64,000 nt of DNA. Source: Tubulanus polymorphus (lineage: Eukaryota > Nemertea > Palaeonemertea > Tubulaniformes > Tubulanidae). The notes under the pieces were generated by a model. That model saw only the letters and a list, made by a program, of their open reading frames with translations, was not told the origin of the DNA and ran no database searches. The DNA lies in the NCBI RefSeq assembly GCF_964204645.1, contig NC_134028.1, forward strand, positions 27,068,153-27,132,152, read 5' to 3'. Positions within the stretch are counted from its first letter, which is position 1. Each line of letters starts with the position of its first letter. A program made the translations under genes and the position numbers. Shown piece after piece: positions 24,101-36,100 of this stretch.

Positions 24101-27100
24101 AGGGCAAATTAACGGCTGAGGTTGTCGATTATAAAATAAAGCCGGTTCCGATAATTCGTAGTTTGATCAACTCCTGATATCTTTATTTTTTTTTTGAATA
24201 ATAAAATCTTTGATCTGTAGATAATGAAGTCTTTGTCTTTTCGAAGTTGGATCCAGTGATGGATCAAGAGATTGGTTGCGGGTATTGAACTATATATACT
24301 TACGATAAACCGACTATTGGTGGTTTCCCCAGCATCACGTAAACCGACTGATTATAGCGAACTTGTCGATTGCCTTTTACAGCCACCATAAAGATATCGA
24401 TGTATGATTTTTCGAATAGGAAACTCGTGTTCAGCCATAGATTATTATTGATTATTTCAAACGGTTTTAACGGATTCGAATAATCTCTTCTGAGTTCCCC
24501 TGAAAAAACAATGAAATATCGATCACAATGAGATATCAATTACCCCTACTTCTCTCAAATTCATGATTTCAGCGAGAGAATGTTGGTAAAATATTTCGAT
24601 GAAGATGGAAGAAGTGGACTTAATGAGATCGAATAGTTACGAATCTGGAATATCTAGGTAGGTTTACAAAAGCGACACGAGAACAGCTGATGAAATATGA
24701 CGCGAACGGAAATGGTCAGATATCGTTTGAGGAAACGAAACTTCGAGAGAAACTGAGAATGTGTTTGAAGTAGCATCAAATCATATCATTAGGTTCACCC
24801 AGTCCTGGCAACGGTTCACCCAGTCCTGGCAATGGTTCACCCAGTCCTGGCAATGTTCCACCCAGTCCTGGCAATGTTCCACCCAGTCCTGGCAATGTTC
24901 CACCCAGTCCTGGAAATGGTTGTCTCCACAGAGATCCCCGTCGCTGTGTACGATCCTGTGTAACCAACACTAATGTTCTCGGTGAAAGATTAGTCAGATC
25001 GAGACCGATGCATCAGCTATCGTTTCTAATACGTTTGAGTATAAATCTAAGATCTCAGATTTATGGAACTGCTTTGGTAACAAAACAAAACCGAACTCAC
25101 CCGCGTAAGGAGCACCGGGAACACTCTCCTGTGAAAAACAGCCTCGGTTCCTCTTCCGTTCAATGCGTTTACATCTGTTAGTCGTGATATTCTCCGTATT
25201 TCTGTAACCGGAATCAAAAGTCGGCCAATCTTCGCACTGCATTTTACAGAACCAGCGAATCATTACACCGTCGTTCCAGTAATCGGGATCGAGATCTGGA
25301 TCGTACGTTAGATCGGTAGCGGTGAAATTGAAATCACTAGCGAACGGAATCCGCTGATACGGACCGCCGTTAATCCCACCCGCGAGCGGTGACGCAACGA
25401 TCTTTATCTCCACGTGACCTTCTTTCCAAATTCCGGTTTCGTTGTCCATCGATACGTTCAATATAAAACGATATAAACCGTAATCTAACGCACGTTTCGG
25501 TATGAATAAAGGCGCTGCCGTATCGGTATACAGACTGACGTTACGAGCTTCCAGTTGATCGGTAACGTTCACCCATAACCCGCTGTTTCTATCGATGCCC
25601 TCAGCTCGCCAGGTAAAATGCCCGATACTAGTAGTCGTACAGTTATACCTCACGTCAGACAAGACGAGTAAATCTTCTGATTTATAATGAGTTTTAACCC
25701 CCGTGTTGAGTGTAGAGCTCGTGCACATTTTAGCGTCTGCGCAGCGGTTCGGGTTTCTCAGATCGACCCGTGGAAAGAAACACGGTCCTTTGGTAACGGT
25801 CAGCGGGTTTTCTGTTGTCTCGTTCGACACGTAATTTCTAGCCGTGGCCGCGATCGTGTAGAAAGCAACTTTATGGAAAATATTGTAGAATCCGATTTTA
25901 CCACTGGCGCGCAAATCGGCGTCGGAGACCGTTTTAAAATTTTCGCCATCGATCGAATCAGCGGGGAACTGCGACCTACAAATTGTCATCGCACTAGCGA
26001 AATAAAGAAATCTACCGAGAGTCGCATTTTCGGCAACGCAATCGATTTGATAACAAACATCTGTTCCAACTGAATCCACGACCAGTTCTATCGGGTACGT
26101 GAAATTACGAGGCATCGGATTTTCTATGAAGAATTCGATTTTTCCGGCTCGGTTGATTAAGACGATGTTTATACTCGTCGATTCGGCGTGCAGAGGATCA
26201 GAGGCGGTCATATTAACCGTATATGAATTAATCAGGGAATAATTATGAGTTATCGCCGATATCTCGTCTAACGACTGACGTGTATCGTCCCCGAATTCCC
26301 ACGTGTAAACTAAATTATTCCCAGTAGAATGAGTGACTTTAAACAGTATCGTATTCTCCAGCGGGTATAGATTTTTATTTGGCCCGTGACCGGTCCGATT
26401 ATCGCCACTCGCATCGATATAGAAAACCTCGATTGCCAGTGCTGTTATAGCTTTATACAATGTCGTCCGGAAGTTGAGGACCTCGTTAGAAACGTGATTA
26501 GAGATGTTAACCGTGACGTCATAGGGTCCTTCTCGTTGGTAGTCGTGTCCGGGAAGACTGATACATTTCGTATGAGTTGTATTACCAGTTATGACCCCGC
26601 TCGCGATACAGCTGAACGGCTGACTCGGATCTGTATTTCCATCGCCCCAGTTAATCGACCAAACGACGTTACTCGGTAGAGGTGTTCCACTGGTCAGCAG
26701 CAGGTCGATATATACAGTTTTCGAGGGTCCGTTAATAGGGAATTCAATAGCGGACAAACCGGTTAGAACCGCATTAGTGATAGGATGTTCAGTGTCGAGT
26801 GTATGGGGCAACGAGATGAAGGTCACGCCGAGACTATTGCTCAAGGTGGCGTTGATAGCAGACGATGATAAAACCTCGTTGTACACGTGACTGAGAGTGA
26901 CGTTATTTCCGGTTGTTATTAGTGTATTGCTTTGAGTCCCGTCCGACCACAGAACCGTCAAATTAACTCGAGTTCCGGTATCGAAATATATTCTCAACTG
27001 TACACGTTCCCCGACTCGATAATACTGCTTATCGACCTCCAGACGCGCGCCTGTGATTGGTTCATCCGTGTCGATACTCGCAGTCAACACAGTCGAACTG

Positions 27101-30100
27101 ACTTCGTTTAAAAGCGTCACGGTGACGTCATACGTACTGGCGTTTGTGTATGGGTGATTGACGACGAATTGGTTCGAGTTTAGAATCAACGATTTCTCTT
27201 CGTCCGGACTTCCGTCGCCGTACGCGAAATAACACGTGACATTAGTGGGAATGTTCGAGGCGTCCCCGCTGTATCTCACAGTCAATACAGCCTGACCTAC
27301 ACCTGCAGTCATAGTAACTGGATCATTCGTCGATAGTTCCAATGAACTGATCGGATTTTGAACACCGATCGTCGAAATTAGAACCGCGCTCGAAAGTTTG
27401 TTTACCATAGTTACGTTCACGTAGAACATGCCTACATCATTGAACACGTGTTCGGTCACGTGAGTCTTATTGGCGACGAATGATAATCCGGTTGTAAGAT
27501 TAGTAACTCCCGCATCTGCGTAATCAAAACTAATATTAACCTGCGATCCAAAATCCATGGTAACCACGAACACAACTTTCGATGTTTTGTTGATGTATTT
27601 CTGTTGCGGGGAAACCACCGGGTTTAAGATGATAAAATCGATAATGATAACACGGGTAAATATTTGCGGGTTTGTTATATAGTTACTGATAGTCGCGTTA
27701 CAGTTGTAGGGTCCGATACCTCCGTAATCAGGTCTGCTTATTTCAATATTTCCACTACGAGTCGAGTTGTAGTCGATTTTTGTTAGAGTCCGGTTCATCA
27801 GCGTCGCCTCGGCGACGATATCAGTTCCAGCAGCTGCCGAAAATACGACAAACCCGCTAAAACTGTGCCCTATTACATCGGGAAAATAGACGGACACATC
27901 TTGTAGCGGCTGCTGTACTCGAACCTCCGCCAGTCCAAAAACATCAGAGATTAGATTACTGGCGGTCAGTGTGACGTTGTAAGAACCAGTCGATGTGTAC
28001 GTGTGAGTGAATGTTCGAGTTTCACGGATTTCTGATGAGAAAATAAAAGAACATTAGAGGCCAGGGAATTTATAGACTATGAAAACTCGATCCAGGTTCA
28101 GAGTTAGCTCTTGGGTTTAAGTCCATAAAACTGGGGCTAGGAATTTTCATTAATGCAAAAAAACCTACAGTAAAGAGTCTAAACGTCTCTGCAGGAACTG
28201 TTCTGTTTCTCATTATAATAGCGGGTTTAATCCGCTCTATACTTACGTCCACAGCCCTGAAGCCCGATCCTAATCGAAGGCCTTGAGTTGAACGATTGCG
28301 GATAAACGCGAAAATAACGCGCTGTGATTGGTTCAGTCAGATTCGTGTATAACAGTGTATTCGTGTTTAAGATAGTTGATTGGTCAACCTACATCGAGTT
28401 AAACATTATATTCACATAGAGCATACACTTTTAAAATTAAAATCTAATTAAGATTGTTCTTAGTTTTGTACAATGGTGACTGATTTGGGCAGAGCATTAA
28501 ACACAACAATCCCGTACAATACGCCATGCTAAATACATATCGTTTCGTTTATGTGCCGCAAAAAACTGACGAAACCGAAATGACGGTGCAAAAATTAGCT
28601 TCTTCGTTTTTTATGTAATTTCTTGTGGCGGTTAAATTTACCATTAAAGTGTCATTCGTCCAAGAGACACCGTCTATACTGGATGATACGTTGAATGTTG
28701 TAACGCCTGATGCAGTATCAGTGGAGTCGACACCGCTGACTAATGTATACACCACGCTCAAACCTCGCAGTTGAATCTATTATATTCAAAGATATTCGAT
28801 AGAAAAAAAACACTCAATCATGAGGAAATTGGCCCGAGTCAAATTTGGCCCGAGTCTAATTTAAGAGCGCGTTCACACACGTTACTAAACAATGCTCAAA
28901 CAAAGCGAAATGATCGTCACTTCCAGAACATGTAGCAATTCACAAGCAACAATTCGACCCGTGCTAGAATTTGGTTCGGGCCAAGTTTGAAATTTTCACG
29001 ACTTAATTTAATCAAGATATATCGCAAGAATTAATTTTCGTAAGCGTTAACATTGATGCCCCAGATAAAAGGAATCGCGTTAATGCGCTGTTTATCACCT
29101 GAATATAATCTGTATAGATATCATTAGGAATCCATCCTCCCGCGGAGGTCAGCTTTATGTCTGTTGAATTTCCGGATGTCGAAGTAAAATATTCAGTTTC
29201 TAGATCCTCAATCAGATCTGTCTTACATAAACTTTCTGAAACGAAAACCACATCACACCTTCCTCACATATTCGGGTAAAGTTTGTAAAATCCGAAGTAG
29301 GTTGTAAGATGCTGACAAGAAAAGCTTAGAAAGGAACAATGATGCAGTAGGACACCCGCCCTTACAGTGGCTGCCATGTGTGTCGGTTTTGAGAAAACCT
29401 TTTTACCTAACTAATCTTACCTTTAAGCAAATAAAGTGACGTTCCAGGTTTGTTATGCTCGAGTTTACTGGCCTCAAGTTCAGCGACACCAACATCACGA
29501 AGCACACACTGAACGGAGTCAATAACAAATGATTTACACTGGAATTGCGAATAGGTCAAACAAGCTTTGGCGCAAACTTCAACATCAACTGTAAAACAAG
29601 TGAAGATACATGCAAAATGTTGTCTCAACATCTTAAGATGACGATTAGGATATAGTCGAAATATAGAATTTTAATAAACTACTAGCCAAGTAAATATTTC
29701 AAACTTCATTTGTATCATTATTGCGGGGTTCTATAGTATTGCGGGATAGATATAGGGCAATCTAAACGTGCATGATTTGAGCAACTACAGAACCTGAATG
29801 TCAGCTAGAAATCAGCTGGAAATGAATAAATACCGGTATTAATAGAAGTCTGTTTCAGTGACTCAGTAATCGTTCTTCCTTGCGACACAGTAAAATACGA
29901 CTGATGACTGTGAGTTTCATTAAACAATCCTAAAACACGATAAATGAAACAGATTTAGGCCTAATTGTTTTTAGATAAAGGAGATACGGAAGATTTCAAA
30001 ACGATTTTTTGTTTGACGTGAGCTTTCGGCGACGAATGGCAGATCCAGGACCGTGGATCCTGCAGGACCCATCCATTCCGGATTTAGAAGAGGGCACTTT

Positions 30101-33100
30101 ATCCTACGGGGCCCGTCAGTAGTAATTGAGTGGCTTGGTTGCCCTTTAACTGCCAGAGTTCACCATTAATAGATAGACGCAGCAACAGGACTAATATATT
30201 AGTAAATAAGCTGCTGCTCGATATTCATGTTTGCTTTCAATGTTTTGCCATAGTTTGTCTAAACGGGTCTTAGATACATTTGTTGATGTCACTAGCGAAC
30301 TATAGACTCAAAATACCCCAGGCGGCTTACATGGGAGCTAGATTAGGCATATGATAACGATATACTTAAATAACTCTAACTAAAATCTATTCGTAGAACT
30401 TTTTATTGGCAGCTGACAGAAATCCAAAGGGGCGCTTTTGAGGAAAGGTAGGTAGGGGCACTGTTTTCAATCATCATTGGTTGGTGAGTTGGACATTCTT
30501 ACAACAATATTAACAGCATTTAGATCAAAACTTCAGAAATACGGATTCCACTATTCATATCTCGCCACTCTCCAGGTCGCTTACATACTGGAACAGTGAA
30601 GCACTCCTCATACCTAATGGTTTTTCTAATGGAATGAAAGTACGCACCCAATCCTGCTTGAGTTTGAGAACCATCACCGAAATGAAGTTGATAAATACCA
30701 TCCGAACCTAGAAATATCAATTACAGATACTATCAAATAACATGCAGATTCCCAATAGGTAATGACGGTGTATATACATTAAAACATTGAATTTCTGAAT
30801 ACGCCTTGACAATATAGATTTTGTTCACAAATACATTTTTCCTGTTCTATTTTCGATTTGAAAAAAAAGTATAATTCCGACACAACGATAGATGTTTTAA
30901 TTGTCTCTACCCTCAGTTCCAGATACGATGATAGTTGTCGCTTGTCCAAACAATGTCGCCGGTTGGTCGTTAACGTCAACTGACACGTGACTTATCGTGT
31001 CCTGTACAGTGAGATTTCTCTGAAAAAAATGTAAAAGGCGACAAGTTTACAAAATGCACCAGCCCAGTCGACAGTCAGGATTTCTGTTACACCCAAGCGT
31101 CCAGTAGCTGGGTGTGTAAGCTATCATGTGTGGTGTATACCTTTTAAAATCATTCCCTTTCATACAGAGGGCGTTTTGAAATCGGACATTTTGACATTGC
31201 AGCATCTCTATTATCATAATTTGGCGAGGAAATACCACTTTAAAAAATGATACGCTTCTCATTTTGGTGGAATTTGACGATCTATATATTTCCTGAATCG
31301 ACGGATTGCGGCGCACATTTTGTCCATAGGCCGTATATTTATTTGTTACCTAGTTACAGCAGCAACACTTGTGTTATATTTGCTTAGAAACAGCGATTTT
31401 TTATAAGATTATCATCCTAAAGATTATAGGCTCTAAAAGTAATGATTTAAGAGGTTTTTCATTATGTTGAAATTTAGACATACAAATTAATCGAATTTTT
31501 TCAGAATTGACAGAATATTCATTCATTTCGTATTTCTATCTTTTAGATGTTTTATCAATATTCTGTACACCTCATTCTGAATCGCAAACATCGTGTTTAT
31601 ATTTACCGTTATAGATTGTTGGTTTAACTCGTTCCGAGCGGTTACTGTTACCGTATAGAAACCGGGTAACAAGTACCGATATATATAAACCAGTTCGGTC
31701 GAATTCGCTTGATTTCCATCGCCGAAATCCCAGGAATAAACCGGACTGGTTCCCGGGTGCTCGGGTATCGTAAAATTAAAGTCCCAGTGAGTTCGACCTT
31801 GAATGAAGAAACATTTGAATCAGTCTGAGGTCCGAGTTTCCAGCTTCCGGTTCTTTGTCAAGATTTGACTTCAAGGTTAAAGCAATGGAAATTAACTCAT
31901 TTCAATTTCAATTTCAATTTTAAAGTCAAGCACAACTGTAGAACTGTGGGCTATATGCGCTATCACCCAGGGTTATCACAGCACACAACTCAATATAATC
32001 AATGTAATTCCCTCACTCGATTTTTTCGAGAACATATATCCTGAATGACGTAGATAGTTAAGCGTCAAGGGTTCGAAACCAGTCTATTGCCATTGGGGCT
32101 GATTCATAGCGGTCCTGATGATATTCAGTGGACCAAATTGACAGGTGTTAGTAAATGTCGGATACATTCGTCCTGTAGGATGTAATGGTCACACGGTCCA
32201 TAATCTTCAAACTCTTAAGTTGTAATTCAGTTTAAGAGGAAGAAGTGAGTAAGAATTGGCGTCACGTGGCCTAGATACAGAACACAGGCATACATACCTT
32301 TATCTTCACATAATAATGTGAAATTCGATATTTTCACAAGTATCTCAATTTTCATACTATCAGTAACTGTTTTATTTGTGATGACGTTGCTAGCATTTGC
32401 TGATACAGTGAAATTAGTTTCACCCAGCGCGGCCGCGTACCGATGTGTTATTTTCGTAATCGCTGGCCTCATCACGTAGAATTTGACGAAGAAGTCGAAG
32501 TTGTGTGACGTCATATCGGTCTGATTCACGATGTAGTTGGTCGTATTGCGGTCGATGTAAGCGGAATCGCCGGTATTCGGAGTGAATGCAGCTGTAGCGC
32601 TGTGAGATGTAGAAAACGTCGATATCTCCATGGTTGAACCGGCTCCGATCACCGGAACATCACCAGCCTGAATGTCTACAGTTCTAGGCATTGCGTAATA
32701 ATATAAACCACTTTCATTCACCTCGAAGCTCCATCGATCAATAAATCTATAATTTGGCGGGTTACCGAGAGTTTGGTCGTCATGGGGCGCCACTGTTCCA
32801 TTTCCTTTAAAGACGCACGTTCGTAAACGGAAGGAATAAATAGTATCTCCGCTACAGCGGATTTTACCAGTCACAGGACGACATTGATTCGTGGAATTAA
32901 TGCATCGATTTAAATGGACACAAAATTCGGCAGTTGCTTCTTGGCAATATGGACGATATAGCTATAAGGAGAAAAAGAGCCATTTTAGAGGTCTAGTGAA
33001 GGTTTATTAAACTAATTAAACTCCATCCGTTGCCCCTCACCTCGAAGGTGACGTTTCCCGCAGTCTTCAGGGTTACCTCAACAGCGACAACACTTCCGTT

Positions 33101-36100
33101 ATGGCGTAGGAAGTGGCTCTTCAGGAAGTGCATTGACGCACTAGCGACTGTTCCCGTTGGTCCGGCCGTAGACTGAACCGACCCCACCTCGTACGGAAAA
33201 GAGTCTGAAAATTAACATAGGATATCCGCTCTATGGTCAAACTTATATAAGTTGCAAAAACATTACATAAGAGTTGTGTGGGTGGCGGATGCCAACGACA
33301 CTAGATATTTAAGACCGTTACAGCAGTGATATATAGAGAGTGTAACAATCTCTATATATCACTACTGTGACGGTCTTAAAAATCTACAATGTTGGACAAA
33401 ATAACCATGAATTCATAAATCTCTTGGCCAGTTTATAGACCGGTTAAAAACTATAACCGGATTATGTCGTTTTCTTCTCTTTATTTTCATCTCATGTGTA
33501 TTTTTTCTCCCTCTCTTTTCTAGGGCTGCTTTCTTGAATAAACTAAATGTTGCTTCAAGGCAGTCTTTCATTTAATATTATTACATCTTTAATGCATTTC
33601 CTTATTCATTAATTTTGTAAGAATTTTACTTGAAAATAAATCATATCATATCATAACTACCTCAAACTCAATTCATTGAATAAACCACAGTACACGTACA
33701 CGATTGGTCTACTTGAATACTACCGAATTCATTTACTAGGTTTTACTTAAATTCTGTTCACAAATGTTAAAAAACGAACATTGGAAAAGAACAAATGTTT
33801 ATTCTAGAGTTAAATCTAAACAAGAACTGTAAAACTGGGTCCTGTATTTTTACTTCATTCGTAACCTATAGGCCTACGCATAAACACGCATTTTTAAGTC
33901 CCTTTATCGAAAACGTATTTGGAAATTCAGTAACTTAATTCGTATCAGTAGAATTCCTAAAATTCTGTAAAATATCGGAGCCATCCTACATTCTGCAATT
34001 TTCCCTTACGCCACCCGGTAGCAATAAAACACGTCGATATTTGATTCCAATCATAATTCTAGATTCATTTGAATTGGAATTTATCATATAATCGATTCCT
34101 ATCCATATTTTTAATCTAAAAGAATCTATCAGCATTCATCGCGTATTTCGTAATTCAATTAATCAAATTCGTACACAAACTGTCAGTTCCTGATGCTACC
34201 AAAGTGAACTTGATCCTGTGTACAAAACGAGCATAAATTACGAGCATGAAAAATTAAAATTCAATATAAACAGCGGCGTTGTGCAGTATGAAAATATAAA
34301 ACAGCGACGAATTGACAGTAATCTAAATGTAATCTACGATTCTTCCATGTTTTATTCAAATGATATTGATCGTTTCTACGATAATATTATCTGTAGATGC
34401 ATTAATGAAAAAGACAGTGCATTCTGAATTAAGATTAACCCTTTTCTCTCTACCTACCCGCCGGTGTAAATGGAAAATAGCGCCCGTCATCGAAATCAAT
34501 ATGAAGTCTTATATCCGTCCCTTGCTTCAGTTGAAATATACATTCGAAAGTTGCATTAAGTTCGACGAATCGCGGACAGATCACCTGCAAATCTTTGATC
34601 GATGATTCGACTTGAACGACGGTTGACGCCGTGACTGGTTGTATCATTTCCGGGGTAGACGCTTTCACGGTTATACCCTTAGAACCACCTGAAAAAATAC
34701 CCGTTATTTTCATAACTGTCATCTCAAAAAATAACTAGGGCTAAAATGAAATGATACATGATACATTGTTTCTCGTAATCGGTCGGGTCACTTTTGTAAA
34801 CTGCAATGAAATTTGCAATCAGTTCATTTCTATAACTGCCGGGTTGGTTTATGGTTAGCTTGATCATGATTTAAAAAAAGTAATTGACAGGGTAGAAAAG
34901 TAGGCGGCCTGCCGGGTCAACTTTTAAGCTCAGCTGAAATGAGAAGGTATCAACTGTTTTAGCCTAAATTAAAAACTAAATGAATTAATCATTGCAGCAT
35001 TCTACCACCATACATAGCGCAACACGTTTAACAGGTAGCAGTGTCCTGCTGGTTATAATCTGGCTCTCAAGAAAGTTGATGCCCAAAAGTGGCCTCGGCA
35101 GCACGAAATGAAAGACTGCTGCAAAATTTCACAAAGCTGGAAAAAGTTAACAGGTGAAAATAAGGTTTAAGTGGTAGATTATCTATAGGAGTTCTCTAAC
35201 GTCAAGTTCAAAGTGGTTTAAGCGGGTAAACGAGTTCAGTTAATCGACTCAGGAAGAGGCGTTGCGTTTCTGCATTAACTTCACTCACTATCCAAATGGC
35301 ATAAGTATCATAATTTCAAATGAAGTCAGTTGTACTTCAAAGTACTATCTGTTTTTACGTTTGTCCATTTTTGATACCAGGTTTACACGGCACATTTCAA
35401 CCAATCATAAATTACCACAGAATGATCTGAATACTAAATTGGAGACTCCGAACTTTGTTTTATATGAATTGGTTTTTTACAGTTCAATATTTTGTAAATT
35501 TAGAATAAACCAAGCATCAAACGGACAAAACAGGAAATATCAAAGATTAACAAACAGCTTCACTCTCTATAACTCAGTCTGGTGATATCGAACAAACTCT
35601 TAAAACGCCATTATTTAAATTACCTCTTGATCGAAACACGTGGGTTGTATGTGAATTGTTCGTTGTTGCTACGTAACCGTCGCCAAAATCGTACGTATAC
35701 GTAACATCGGCTCCTAGCGTTACGTTTACGTCAACGTAAACTGTCTCGACGAATGCTTCGATATTTGCACCTAGAATTTTAACGATTAGCGATTTTTATT
35801 GTTATTACGCATGAGGAAGTTTTCATTGTTTACAGTTATCAGGCATTCGCGACATGGCTGACTTGCGGCCTTCTTAGTATCAATCCCCGATTCGTTTCGT
35901 AATTAAGCTGAATTTAAGGTTGAAAGGAAGATTATTTTTCCAAAATGAAACTAGCTGGAAAAATCAGGAAACTCGACGGGAAAAATTCGGTTTTCATTTC
36001 AGCAGGCCGAATATGAACTGAATGACCCATTACGACAATCCCTCAATAGTGCGAACATAGTATGAACATTTGACTATGGAAAGTGTCATAAATGGATAGA

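Larger units (their letters stand above)
33041..35770 (-). other. Polycystin exons 4-6: PKD-like domains
   Basis: Exons 35624-35770, 34458-34688 and 33041-33204. Exon 4 contains the PKD hallmark TYTYDFGDG followed by THVF. Exon 5 contains a second divergent copy (HIDFDDGRYF). Exon 6 continues with a beta-rich segment (SFPYEVG and a repeated V-A-V-E-V pattern) that I could not assign to a PKD fold with certainty. PKD domains are immunoglobulin-like folds that unfold under force. Junction phases are 1 and 0 as needed to join exon 7. Confidence 0.75.

Noticed and set aside
24994-27897. Treating the 967-codon reverse frame as an independent intronless gene starting at its ATG
   Set aside because: The frame extends upstream to an acceptor at 28031 and ends at a donor near 25101. 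Both phases match neighbouring exons, so it is exon 16 of the polycystin gene.
35262-35585. 107-residue forward open frame
   Set aside because: No domain features or splice context. It lies in a polycystin intron, antisense.
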